Below, piece after piece: positions 1 through 6,701 of a stretch of DNA of 11,111 bases. Source of the DNA: Lachnospiraceae bacterium UBA4380 (GTDB taxonomy: Bacteria > Bacillota > Clostridia > Lachnospirales > Lachnospiraceae); the NCBI GenBank assembly GCA_002390025.1, contig DGRU01000109.1, forward strand, positions 1 through 11,111. The letters are read 5' to 3'. A program made the translations under genes and the position numbers. Below the pieces are notes generated by a model that was not told the DNA's origin, did not search any database, and saw only the letters and a list, made by a program, of their open reading frames with translations. Numbering within the stretch: the first letter of the stretch is position 1; each line of letters opens with the position of its first letter.

Positions 1-406
1 GCTTGCTGAACTGAGGAGCGCGACGAGCTGCCTTGAGACCGTATTTTTTACGCTCTTTCATTCTCGGGTCGCGGGTCAGGAAGCCTGCAGCCTTCAGGGG
101 AGCGCGGAAGTTCTCATCCAGGAGGAGGAGAGCTCTTGCAATGCCGTGACGGATAGCGCCGGCCTGGCCGGAAACGCCGCCGCCTGCAACCTTTGCTTCA
201 ACATCAACCTTGCTCAGGGTACCGGTGGTAACCAGGGGCTGACGAACGATGAGCTTAAGGGTTTCAAGGCCGAAGTAATCGTCAATGTCTCTGCCATTGA
301 TGGTGATCACGCCGGAACCGTTGGGAATGAGGTGAACGCGGGCTACAGAAGATTTTCTGCGGCCGGTGCCATACATATAGGGCTTCTTTGTCTTATAAGT
401 TGCCAT
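1..406 (-). CDS. rpsI: 30S ribosomal protein S9 (3' end cut by window edge)
   Basis: S9 is a small-subunit ribosomal protein whose C-terminal tail reaches the ribosomal P site. The minus-strand reading from ATG at 406 gives 135 residues starting [20 protein letters not shown]. It carries the S9 landmarks: [12 protein letters not shown] near the N terminus, [14 protein letters not shown] in the middle and the basic tail [14 protein letters not shown] ending APQFSK. The family normally ends SKR-stop, so only about one residue and the stop codon lie beyond base 1. The start is fixed by an AGGAGG ribosome binding site in the 15-nt gap after rplM, so the two are co-transcribed in the usual L13-S9 order. 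Identification is certain from conserved motifs. Confidence 0.98.
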   Translation of the reverse strand, partial: MATYKTKKPYMYGTGRRKSSVARVHLIPNGSGVITINGRDIDDYFGLETLKLIVRQPLVTTGTLSKVDVEAKVAGGGVSGQAGAIRHGIARALLLLDENFRAPLKAAGFLTRDPRMKERKKYGLKAARRAPQFSK

Positions 407-421
407 GAATTCTACCTCCTA

Positions 422-859
422 TCAGCGATCCCAGACTTCGGGCTTCTGGGCAGCATGGTCATGCTCGGGGCCTGCAAAAATTCTCAGGCGCTTAAGCTGC
501 CACTGTGCAATGGTGTTCTTCTGGAGCATGCCGCGCACTGCAAGACGCATTGCGAGTTCAGGCTTTTTCTCCATCAGAGTTTTGTATCTGGTTTCTTTGA
601 GCCCGCCGGGATAGCCAGAGTGGGTGCGATAGAACTTCTGTTCAAGCTTTTTGCCGGTCAGGACTGCATCCTTCGCATTGATGATAATGACAAAATCTCC
701 ACAATCTACATGGGGTGTGTAGTCTGTTTTGAGTTTGCCGCGAAGCAGGTCTGCCGCAAGTGCTGCCGTTTTGCCCATGGGCTTGCCGGCTGCATCAAGG
801 ACGTACCATTTGCGTTCAACGGTTTCCTTGGTAACCATTGTCGTGTTCTGGTTAGACAT
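422..859 (-). CDS. rplM: 50S ribosomal protein L13
   Basis: L13 is an early-assembling protein of the large ribosomal subunit. The 145-residue product has the usual length and motifs: ERKWYVLDAAGKPMGKTA (about 15-32), the stretch HVDCGDFVIIINAKDAVLTG, YRTHSGYPGGLKE, and RGMLQKNTIAQWQLKRL towards the C terminus. The ATG at 859 has a GGAGG six to eight bases upstream; a second in-frame ATG at codon 8 lacks as good a site. It is the first gene of the rplM-rpsI operon, with its own promoter and a hairpin leader upstream (899-979), suggesting autogenous control as known for Firmicute L13 leaders. The 7-residue N-terminal extension before VTKETVERKW is mildly longer than many homologues. Confidence 0.98.
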   Translation of the reverse strand: MSNQNTTMVTKETVERKWYVLDAAGKPMGKTAALAADLLRGKLKTDYTPHVDCGDFVIIINAKDAVLTGKKLEQKFYRTHSGYPGGLKETRYKTLMEKKPELAMRLAVRGMLQKNTIAQWQLKRLRIFAGPEHDHAAQKPEVWDR

Positions 860-898
860 GTTTTTGCCTCCGTATAGTAACTATGTTTTGACAATTCC

Positions 899-945
899 GG
901 CGCGTGAGGCTAAAATAGTAAATCACATACTCCCGCTCACGCGCC
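899..945 (-). promoter_or_regulatory. rplM leader hairpin (candidate L13 leader)
   Basis: On the minus strand GGCGCGTGAG (945-936) is followed 27 nt later by its exact complement CTCACGCGCC (908-899), a perfect 10-bp GC-rich stem. It begins at about the predicted transcription start and ends about 40 nt before the rplM ATG. No U-run follows, so it is not a terminator. Rfam describes an L13 leader element ahead of rplM in Firmicutes, thought to bind L13 for feedback control. Position and shape agree, but I could not align it to the covariance model. Confidence 0.7.
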
Positions 946-950
946 TGTAC

Positions 951-979
951 TTTATACCACAGGAAAAACAATAAGTCAA
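951..979 (-). promoter_or_regulatory. Sigma-A promoter of rplM-rpsI
   Basis: The minus strand reads TTGACT (979-974), a 17-bp spacer, then TATAAA (956-951). The bases just before the -10 are TGG, an extended -10. The predicted start is near 944, directly at the leader hairpin. Match to consensus is strong, as expected for a ribosomal protein operon. Confidence 0.8.
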
Positions 980-1079
980 CAGGATTTTAATTTTTTAATA
1001 ATGTATCTCTTAAAATCTCCTGTTTTCTTGCAAATCCTTGTGAATTCTCTTTTCGATTTTTATTTTTTGAGGTTGGAAT

Positions 1080-1808
1080 ATGAATAACGCTCTGAATGAA
1101 TTTTCCGGCACTGTACGTCGTGCAGTTGATGATTACCATATGATTTCCGAAGGGGACAGAATTGCAGTCGGTATTTCCGGCGGAAAGGACAGCATGCTTC
1201 TGCTGGCAGTAATGAATCATCTCCGCACCTATTATCCCATTCCCTTCTCTCTGGAGGCGATTACAATAGAGCTGGGATTTGAAGGTATGGATTTTACTCC
1301 CGTGCAGCAGTTCTGCGATGAGCTGGGAATACCCTATACCTGTCTGAAAACAGATATTAAAGAAATTGTCTTCGACGTACGCAAAGAGGACAACCCCTGC
1401 TCTCTCTGCTCCAAGATGAGACGCGGGGCTATTAACGATGCCATTACGCAGCGTGGTATCCACAAGCTCGCTCTGGGGCATCATTTCGACGATGCCGTGG
1501 AAACCTTTATGATGAGCCTGCTTTTCGAGGGAAGAATCAGCTGCTTCCGACCTGTCACTTTTCTTGACCGGTCGGGCGTGACGCAGATCCGCCCACTGGT
1601 GTATGCGGGGGAAAAGAAAATTGCAAATCTCGCTGCCGAGCTGCAGCTTCCCATTGTGGAAAACCCATGCCCGGAGGACAAAACCAGTAAGCGCTACGAA
1701 ATCAAGAAGCTGCTGGCACAAATGAGCCAGGATTACCCTGACCTGAAAAGCAAAATCTTCGGTGCCATGCAGCGTATGCCCCTGCCCGGCTGGGGAATTA
1801 CCGGATGA
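1080..1808 (+). CDS. TtcA-family tRNA thiolation PP-loop ATPase
   Basis: This 242-residue cytosolic protein belongs to the PP-loop ATP pyrophosphatases related to TtcA (2-thiocytidine at tRNA position 32) and TilS. The PP-loop SGGKDS is at residues 33-38. The pair NPCSLC (C107, C110) and the later ENPCP (C197) match in order and spacing the three cysteines that hold the [4Fe-4S] cluster in TtcA. LALGHHFDDAVETFMM (130-145) is the second conserved family block. These cysteines argue against TilS, which lacks them. It is shorter than E. coli TtcA, as is usual for Firmicute members, so the exact tRNA substrate is not certain. The start has GAGGT six bases upstream. It is a single-gene unit, divergent from rplM and ending at a hairpin terminator. 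I saw no strong -35/-10 pair in the AT-rich 980-1079 stretch. Confidence 0.88.
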   Translation: MNNALNEFSGTVRRAVDDYHMISEGDRIAVGISGGKDSMLLLAVMNHLRTYYPIPFSLEAITIELGFEGMDFTPVQQFCDELGIPYTCLKTDIKEIVFDVRKEDNPCSLCSKMRRGAINDAITQRGIHKLALGHHFDDAVETFMMSLLFEGRISCFRPVTFLDRSGVTQIRPLVYAGEKKIANLAAELQLPIVENPCPEDKTSKRYEIKKLLAQMSQDYPDLKSKIFGAMQRMPLPGWGITG

Positions 1809-1828
1809 TCCTGAATTCTGAACATAAG

Positions 1829-1868
1829 AATTGCGGCACACTCCAGGCTGATGGAGTGTGCCGCAATT
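1829..1868. terminator. Bidirectional hairpin terminator between converging genes
   Basis: AATTGCGGCACACTCC (1829-1844) and its exact reverse complement (1853-1868) form a perfect 16-bp stem with an 8-nt loop. The plus side runs into a short T tract (1867-1870); the minus side has AATTCTTATG. It lies between the stop codons of the plus-strand TtcA-family gene (1808) and the minus-strand PfkB kinase (1885), so it can end both. Confidence 0.85.
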
Positions 1869-1884
1869 TTCAATTCCAATAGTT

Positions 1885-2778
1885 TTACTGTCGCTCCTGC
1901 AGGAAGGCCGTAACCTCTTCCGCCATCGGTATGGAGGGTGCCGCACCCGGGCGCGTAACGGCAATAGCTGATGCCGCCGCAGCACGCCGCAATGCTTCCG
2001 AAAGGTCAAGATGAGCATCCAGCCCGGCAATAAAGTAACCTGTAAAGGTGTCGCCCGCTCCGGTAGTGTCTACTGCCTGGACCGGGAAAATGCCCTGTCG
2101 GATCACCCTGTCACCGTTGGCGCAGATCGAGCCTTCCTTCCCAAGCGTAAGCACCACACCTGTTTTCGGGCTTTTCTCACGCAGCTTTGCGAGAATGGCA
2201 TCCGGCTCTGTCTCTCCTGTGAGGCAACCGCCTTCGATTTCATTGACCAGAAGCCATGTGACTTTAGACAGGTCAATCTCAAGAAGGGAATCGTCAAAGG
2301 GAGAAGCATTGAGCACAACCGGGAAACCTTTCCGGAAGGCCGCATCGATGACATACGGCACCTCTGAGATTTCATTTTGCAAAATGACATATTGCGGTTC
2401 CTGCTGCCGATCCAGAACGCTGTCGATATAGGATCTGGTCACGGCGAAATTAGATCCCCGGAAGAGGATGATGCTATTCTCTCCGCTCTCGGAAACCTGG
2501 ATAATAGCGTGCCCCTGAGGGATATCCGGCAACCCGATCATGGAGAGATCCACGTTATTGCTACGCAGAAAGTCCAACAGCATATCGCCACCCTTGCCTG
2601 CCATCCCGGCATGCATGGTTTTTGCCCCTGCTCTGGCAGCTGCCACAGACTGATTTAAGCCCTTTCCGCCGCAGTATATATGATAGGCTCCCGACTGCAG
2701 TGTCTCCCCCGGCTGTACAAAATGCGGCATGGAATACACATGGTCGACATTCATCGACCCGAAGTTGATAACGCCCAT
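1885..2778 (-). CDS. Ribokinase-like PfkB-family sugar kinase
   Basis: A 297-residue cytosolic kinase of the PfkB/ribokinase superfamily, which phosphorylates a sugar hydroxyl using ATP. Motifs in order: N-terminal FGSMNVDHVYSM, the substrate-loop signature YCGGKGLNQSVAAARAG (35-51), NEIE (179-182, where ribokinases have NxxE), and the ATP/anion-hole signature DTTGAGDTFTGYF (237-249) with catalytic Asp243. The C-terminal RPGAAPSIP resembles the segment that binds the monovalent cation in ribokinase. Length is normal. It is the last gene of the nagA-yhcH-kinase operon; an AAGGAG overlapping the yhcH stop codon serves its ATG. Automated annotation would likely say ribokinase, but the neighbours suggest an amino-sugar or related substrate such as GlcNAc or ManNAc. 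Fold is certain, substrate is inference. Confidence 0.9.
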   Translation of the reverse strand: MGVINFGSMNVDHVYSMPHFVQPGETLQSGAYHIYCGGKGLNQSVAAARAGAKTMHAGMAGKGGDMLLDFLRSNNVDLSMIGLPDIPQGHAIIQVSESGENSIILFRGSNFAVTRSYIDSVLDRQQEPQYVILQNEISEVPYVIDAAFRKGFPVVLNASPFDDSLLEIDLSKVTWLLVNEIEGGCLTGETEPDAILAKLREKSPKTGVVLTLGKEGSICANGDRVIRQGIFPVQAVDTTGAGDTFTGYFIAGLDAHLDLSEALRRAAAASAIAVTRPGAAPSIPMAEEVTAFLQERQ

Positions 2779-2789
2779 ACAGCAGCTCC

Positions 2790-3236
2790 TTACAGCAAAA
2801 CCTTGACAACCACTTTTCTGATAGGCTCGGGAGTTTCGACGGCAATGCCGGGTGCATGCGCATCCTGAGGGAAAAGGACGGCAAACTTACCGTTGCCAAT
2901 CTTCACATTGGTAACGGGGCCATGATAGAACCAGATGTCTCCATCCGGATTTGCACTGACTTCTTCTGTCATCTCAGAGAGGGGGGCAACCCCGATATAT
3001 TCCTCTCCTTTCAGAAGATACTGAATGTCAATATACTTTCTGTGGGCTTCCGGCCGGTCATTCACTGGTTTGCTGTCATAGCTCTGAAGCATGAAGAAAA
3101 GCGATTTTCCGTCTACTTCGTATTTTCCGTCTTCCATGGCGGAAAAGTCTGTCGTACGGAGGAGCTGCAGCCCCTTGGCCAGGCGTTCGCTGATGGGTGC
3201 GTAGGTTTCAAGATTATCCAGTTTGTCGTAAATCAT
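2790..3236 (-). CDS. YhcH/YjgK/YiaL-family sugar anomerase-like protein
   Basis: A 148-residue cupin-fold protein of the YhcH/YjgK/YiaL (DUF386) family. The E. coli member NanQ (YhcH) speeds opening of the alpha anomer of N-acetylneuraminate; others are linked to galactoside use. Family landmarks: MIYDKLDNLETY at the start, HRKYIDIQYLLKGEEYIGVA (65-84) and FPQDAHAPGIA (122-132), ending KVVVKV. His65, Glu78/79 and His127 are the likely metal and active-site residues by family comparison. Its ATG overlaps the nagA stop in an ATGA, and an AAGGAG lies inside the nagA tail, so translation is coupled. The kinase gene follows after 11 nt. The setting next to nagA fits an amino-sugar or sialic-acid role, but no nanA or sialidase is visible here. 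Confidence 0.92.
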   Translation of the reverse strand: MIYDKLDNLETYAPISERLAKGLQLLRTTDFSAMEDGKYEVDGKSLFFMLQSYDSKPVNDRPEAHRKYIDIQYLLKGEEYIGVAPLSEMTEEVSANPDGDIWFYHGPVTNVKIGNGKFAVLFPQDAHAPGIAVETPEPIRKVVVKVLL

Positions 3237-4360
3237 GCGATTTGTTCTCCTTCCATATAAATAGCTTTACGATTCAGATTTTCATCACAGATAATAAAAT
3301 CTGCCAGTTTTCCGGGTGCAATAGATCCGAGTTTGTCCCCGCATCCGACCTCTCCTGCCGGAATAATGGTGGATGCGTTAATGGCAGTTTCTACAGGGAT
3401 GCCGAATGCAACAGCATTGCACATACACTGATAGAGCGTTGCGGTAGAGCCGGCAAGGGCACCGTCCGGCATACGGGCTTCTCCGTTTTTCAATGTGAGC
3501 ATTTGCCCGCCGAACGGATACTGCCCGTCCGGCATACCTGTACACCGGAGAGCATCAGAAATCAGGCAGATTCTGCCCGGGAAAAGCTTGAAAGCCATTC
3601 GGACAGCACTGGGATGGATGTGCAGGCCATCACAGATGAGTTCTGCCACAACCCCGTCTTTCTCGGAGCCGGCCCCGATCACGCCGGGCTTCCGATGGTG
3701 AATACCGGGCATTGCATTATACAGGTGGGTAAGGTGGGTTGCACCGGCATCCAGCACGGCTTTTGCCTCCTCATAGGTCGCATCTGTATGAGCAATTGAC
3801 ACCGTGCAAAGGTCCTTCGCTTTTTTTGTGAACTCCACCGCGCCGGGAAGCTCCGGTGCAAGATCAACCAAACGGACAAGCCCGCCGCAGCCGTCATAAA
3901 GGGCCTTGAAGGCTTCAAAATCCGGGTTTCTCAGGTATTCCGCATTCTGTGCACCCTTTTTCTTTTCAGAAAAGAAGGGGCCTTCCATATTAATCCCAAC
4001 AATTCGAGAGCATCCTGCGGGCTGCTCCCGCTTCAACCTGGCACCGGCAGCAAAAGCGTCAGCCAGGGTATCATAAGGCAGGGTCATAGAAGCCGGGGCA
4101 AAGGAAGTGACCCCGTTTTCTGCCAGAAACCGCCCGATTTTAACGAGCCCGTCATAGTCTCCGTCTGAAAAATCCTCTCCGGAATTGCCATGGTTATGGA
4201 TATCGATCAGGCCGGGAATAACACAGGCCCCTTTCAGATCAGTCCCCTCTCCATGGTCTAGTCCCGGCAGGATTTCACCGAAACAACCGTTTTCAACCGT
4301 AAAGGAACCGGAGATAAAGCCCTGATCTTCCAGAAATATTTTTGCGTTTTTATAGAGCAC
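3233..4360 (-). CDS. nagA: N-acetylglucosamine-6-phosphate deacetylase
   Basis: NagA hydrolyses GlcNAc-6-P to glucosamine-6-P and acetate, the committed step in using GlcNAc, sialic acid and cell-wall amino sugars. The sequence is a full amidohydrolase: PGLIDIHNHG (H55, H57), the metal ligand in NMEGPF (E126), SIAHTDA (H191), THLTHLYNAM (H212), ICDGLHIHP, and the catalytic Asp269 in ISDAL, ending with the typical GKLADFII beta-sandwich segment. I prefer a GTG start at 4360 (375 residues): GGAGG lies 8 nt upstream, whereas the in-frame ATG at 4375 (380 residues) contains that GGAGG and sits too close to the predicted transcription start for its own site. It heads the operon with yhcH (4-bp overlap) and the PfkB kinase. 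No nagB is present in the window. Confidence 0.95.
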   Translation of the reverse strand: MLYKNAKIFLEDQGFISGSFTVENGCFGEILPGLDHGEGTDLKGACVIPGLIDIHNHGNSGEDFSDGDYDGLVKIGRFLAENGVTSFAPASMTLPYDTLADAFAAGARLKREQPAGCSRIVGINMEGPFFSEKKKGAQNAEYLRNPDFEAFKALYDGCGGLVRLVDLAPELPGAVEFTKKAKDLCTVSIAHTDATYEEAKAVLDAGATHLTHLYNAMPGIHHRKPGVIGAGSEKDGVVAELICDGLHIHPSAVRMAFKLFPGRICLISDALRCTGMPDGQYPFGGQMLTLKNGEARMPDGALAGSTATLYQCMCNAVAFGIPVETAINASTIIPAGEVGCGDKLGSIAPGKLADFIICDENLNRKAIYMEGEQIA

Positions 4361-4368
4361 AGCAAGCA

Positions 4369-4373
4369 CCTCC
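4369..4373 (-). promoter_or_regulatory. Ribosome binding site that selects the nagA GTG start
   Basis: GGAGG (4373-4369) is exactly 8 nt before GTG at 4360-4358. Upstream of the ATG at 4375 the minus strand is AAAAACAGC, with no Shine-Dalgarno. The predicted transcript begins near 4383, only about 7 nt before that ATG. Confidence 0.7.
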
Positions 4374-4388
4374 ATGCTGTTTTTCTAT

Positions 4389-4417
4389 ATAGTACCATGC
4401 CTTTCAAAGTTTTTCAA
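4389..4417 (-). promoter_or_regulatory. Promoter of the nagA-yhcH-kinase operon
   Basis: Minus strand: TTGAAA (4417-4412), 17-bp spacer, TACTAT (4394-4389), with TGG just before the -10 (extended -10). The predicted start is near 4383, giving a leader of about 22 nt to the GTG start. It is back to back with the plus-strand promoter at 4438-4466. Confidence 0.7.
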
Positions 4418-4422
4418 GAAAA

Positions 4423-4437
4423 GGAAAAACGTTTTCA
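4423..4437. promoter_or_regulatory. Candidate operator between divergent promoters
   Basis: The perfect 10-bp palindrome AAAACGTTTT (4426-4435) has a central CG. It sits in the gap between the -35 of the nagA promoter (ends 4417) and the -35 of the yvcK-like promoter (starts 4438). On the minus strand the context TGAAAACGTTTTTCC resembles a LacI/CcpA-type (cre-like) site but misses the consensus in the right half. No regulator gene is adjacent, so assignment is tentative. Confidence 0.35.
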
Positions 4438-4466
4438 TCGACAGCCTGAAAACCTTGTGATATAAT
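4438..4466 (+). promoter_or_regulatory. Promoter of the yvcK-like/nahK-like unit
   Basis: TCGACA (4438-4443), 17-bp spacer, TATAAT (4461-4466), with TGA before the -10 (extended -10). The predicted start near 4473 leaves a leader of about 46 nt. The ribosome binding site GGGAGG (4502-4507) is 11 nt from the ATG. Confidence 0.78.
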
Positions 4467-4518
4467 CTCTACAAACAGATTTTTTATTGTATGTTGTTAC
4501 AGGGAGGAAACTCCGGTT

Positions 4519-5526
4519 ATGAATCACGTAGTTGTTTTCGGTGGCGGAACAGGGCTTTCATGCCTGCTTTCCGGATTAAAGCTTTTCCCGGTGGACGTGA
4601 CCACCGTGATTACCGTAAGTGACAACGGCAGCAGCACCGGTGTGCTGAAAAAAGAACTCGATATTCCGGCCGTGGGAGACATCGGAAAGGTACTGATTTC
4701 CATGGCCAATGTGGATGAGGATTTTATCCGTCTGCTGCGCTACCGATTTTCCAAAGACGGCAGTTTAAAGAATCATCCGGTGCGGAATATCATGCTGGCC
4801 GCGCTGATTGACCTGAAAGGAAATCTGACAGAGGCCACCCGCTATATGTGCCGCCTGCTGAACATCAAAGGCACCGTGCTGCCTCTGACAGAGGATGTTG
4901 TGGAGCTGGTCGGAGAGGGGAAAAATCATAAGAAGGCGTTTTTCGGTGAGGAGGAAGTCAGCCAGAATATCCGCAACATTGCGAAGCTCAGCTACGACCA
5001 TGACGTCCATGCCAGCGAAGAAATCATCTCCAAAATTCTCGGCAGCGATCTGATCCTCTTCAGCTCGGGAAGCCTCTATACCAGCATTCTGCCTCACCTG
5101 ATTGTTCCGGAACTGGTAGATGCCATCAACCGCTCCAAAGCCCCGATCATGTATGTGAGCAACCTCGTCACGCAGCCCGGAGAAACTGATCACTATAATG
5201 TCAGCGATCATCTGCGGGTTCTCAACAGCTATCTTGGAAAGAGAAACGTGGATATTGTGCTTGCAAACAACGCGCAGATTGACAACTCTATCCGGGAACG
5301 GTATTTAGAGACGGAAAAAAAGACCGTTGTGGAACTTGACCGTGAAAAGGTGGAAGCTATGGGCACACGGATTATCGAGGATGACATTTTCTGCATTGAT
5401 GACGACAGGATCCGGCATGACGCACTGAAAACGGCTTTTCTGGTCTTTTCCTACCTGATGGAAAACAGCAATCAGCGCCTCACCCCGCATTTTACCGATG
5501 ACAAAAAGCCCCCTGTCGCACTCTGA
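4519..5526 (+). CDS. YvcK/CofD-like UDP-sugar-binding protein (gluconeogenesis factor family)
   Basis: A 335-residue cytosolic Rossmann-type protein of the YvcK/CofD family. B. subtilis YvcK binds UDP-GlcNAc and is needed for cell shape and growth on gluconeogenic carbon; it is not known to be an enzyme. Motifs: N-terminal FGGGTGLSCLLSGLK (7-21), SDNGSSTGVLKKEL (34-47), VGDIGK (52-57), GSLYTSILPHLIVPEL (184-199) and YVSNLVTQPGETDHY (212-226). Several differ from the usual forms (DDGGSSG, PPGDIRN, GPGSLYTS), pointing to a variant subgroup. Canonical yvcK lies between rapZ and whiA; neither is here. Instead it is divergent from nagA and followed after 36 nt by a NahK-like kinase. It may be the sole YvcK or a second paralogue. 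Family assignment is firm, role is inference. Confidence 0.88.
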   Translation: MNHVVVFGGGTGLSCLLSGLKLFPVDVTTVITVSDNGSSTGVLKKELDIPAVGDIGKVLISMANVDEDFIRLLRYRFSKDGSLKNHPVRNIMLAALIDLKGNLTEATRYMCRLLNIKGTVLPLTEDVVELVGEGKNHKKAFFGEEEVSQNIRNIAKLSYDHDVHASEEIISKILGSDLILFSSGSLYTSILPHLIVPELVDAINRSKAPIMYVSNLVTQPGETDHYNVSDHLRVLNSYLGKRNVDIVLANNAQIDNSIRERYLETEKKTVVELDREKVEAMGTRIIEDDIFCIDDDRIRHDALKTAFLVFSYLMENSNQRLTPHFTDDKKPPVAL

Positions 5527-5562
5527 TGCGGCAGACTGGACAAAGCATTAAAGGAGATCCCC

Positions 5563-6612
5563 ATGGAACAGGCAGCTTTTCATTTTGCAACCGACGGTAT
5601 TCCCGTATTTTGTGAGCTTTACGGCTCGGGTCACATTAACAGAACATACCTGGTGGAAACAGATACAGGCGCTCGCTATATTCTGCAACGGCTCAGCTCC
5701 GTCGCTTTTCACGATATTCCCGGGCTGATGTCAAACATTATCCGTGTAACGAAACACATAGCGGCGAAAAGTGTCAGAGAGAACAGCACCCTGCACTTTA
5801 TTCCTGCGGATAACGGAGAATACTATTATATTGACGAGAACGGCGCCTACTGGAGATGCTACCGCTTTGTGGAAGCCATCTGCATCCAGCTCCCGGAAAC
5901 ACCGGATGATTTTTATCAGAGCGCTGTCGCTTTTGGCACCTTCCAGAGCCAGCTTTCGGACTTCCCGGCTGAAACCCTCACGGAAACTATCCCGAATTTC
6001 CATCACACACCGGACCGATACCGTATTTTCCGGGAAAAAATCAAGGAAGATCCCGTCGGACGTGCTGCCACTGTACAGCAGGAAATCGACTTCTATCTCT
6101 CCAGAGAGGAAGACGGCAGTGTTCTGCAGCGTATGCGCGAGAATGGACAGCTGCCGGTTCGCGTCACCCATAACGACACGAAGCTGAACAATGTTCTTCT
6201 GGATGAAAAAACGAGGAAAGCCGTGTGTGTGATTGACCTGGACACCGTAATGCCGGGGCTTTCCGCCTATGACTTTGGGGATTCCATCCGGTTTGGGGCC
6301 TCTACCGCCGTGGAGGATGAACGCGACCTGGAGAAGGTTAGCATGGATCTGAATCTCTTCCGGATTTATACCGAAGGTTTTGTCTCCTCCTGCCCGAGTC
6401 TGACGGAAGAGGAACGTCTTGCACTCCCTCTCGGGGCGAAAATCATGACGTTGGAGTGCGGAATGCGTTTTCTCACTGACTATCTGGATGGAGATCACTA
6501 CTTCAAAACGGCATATGCGGAGCATAATCTCGTCCGCGCAAGAACACAGATGAAGCTGGTGGCTGACATGGAAGAGAATTGGCAGGAAATGGAGAAAATC
6601 GTACGTTCATAA
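5563..6612 (+). CDS. N-acetylhexosamine 1-kinase-like phosphotransferase (NahK-like)
   Basis: A 349-residue protein of the APH/choline-kinase fold, closest in motifs to bifidobacterial NahK, which phosphorylates GlcNAc or GalNAc at the anomeric carbon with ATP. Seen: the nucleotide loop GSGHINRTYLVET (21-33), RYILQRL (38-44) with the ATP-binding region, the catalytic loop THNDTKLNNVLLD (202-214, Asp205), and the metal-binding block IDLDTVMPGLSAYDFGDSIRFGAS (224-247, Asp227). Length agrees with NahK (about 359). Its AAGGAG is 6 nt before the ATG and it follows the YvcK-like gene in the same transcript. In bifidobacteria the gene lies with lacto-N-biose phosphorylase, galT and galE; none are here, so the sugar and pathway are inferred. 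The GlcNAc-1-P product would feed UDP-GlcNAc synthesis. Other sugar kinases of the fold cannot be excluded. Confidence 0.85.
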   Translation: MEQAAFHFATDGIPVFCELYGSGHINRTYLVETDTGARYILQRLSSVAFHDIPGLMSNIIRVTKHIAAKSVRENSTLHFIPADNGEYYYIDENGAYWRCYRFVEAICIQLPETPDDFYQSAVAFGTFQSQLSDFPAETLTETIPNFHHTPDRYRIFREKIKEDPVGRAATVQQEIDFYLSREEDGSVLQRMRENGQLPVRVTHNDTKLNNVLLDEKTRKAVCVIDLDTVMPGLSAYDFGDSIRFGASTAVEDERDLEKVSMDLNLFRIYTEGFVSSCPSLTEEERLALPLGAKIMTLECGMRFLTDYLDGDHYFKTAYAEHNLVRARTQMKLVADMEENWQEMEKIVRS

Positions 6613-6646
6613 CGGCCACTCCCCCATCTGCCCTTTATGTAAAAAT

Positions 6647-6686
6647 TGCCCCGGAAAAGCACCAGGAACGGTACTTTTCCGAGGCA
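6647..6686 (-). terminator. Terminator of nhaC-like gene, possibly bidirectional
   Basis: Two 17-nt arms (6647-6663 and 6670-6686) with a 6-nt loop. Read on the minus strand all 17 positions pair, two of them as G-U wobbles, and the stem is followed by AATTTTTAC. On the plus strand the same two positions become C-A mismatches and the following tract is only TTTATT. The hairpin is therefore best for the minus-strand antiporter gene and a weaker stop for the plus-strand kinase gene. Confidence 0.82.
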
Positions 6687-6701
6687 TTTATTCTGTTCTG
6701 A

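Noticed and set aside
146..877. Plus-strand 243-codon open frame opposite rpsI and rplM
   Set aside because: It lies antisense to two certain ribosomal protein genes, its product has no recognisable motifs and it has no ribosome binding site.
987..2030. Minus-strand 347-codon open frame
   Set aside because: It covers the TtcA-family gene in antisense and runs through the terminator into the kinase gene; no protein motifs are present.
3197..3799. Plus-strand 200-codon open frame
   Set aside because: It is antisense to nagA and yhcH and its product shows no family features.
4423..4437. True catabolite-responsive (cre) element
   Set aside because: The minus-strand sequence matches the left half of the cre consensus but fails the conserved C and final A/T, so it is kept only as a generic candidate operator.
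5731..6525. Minus-strand 264-codon open frame
   Set aside because: It is the antisense shadow of the NahK-like kinase, which has full catalytic motifs on the plus strand.
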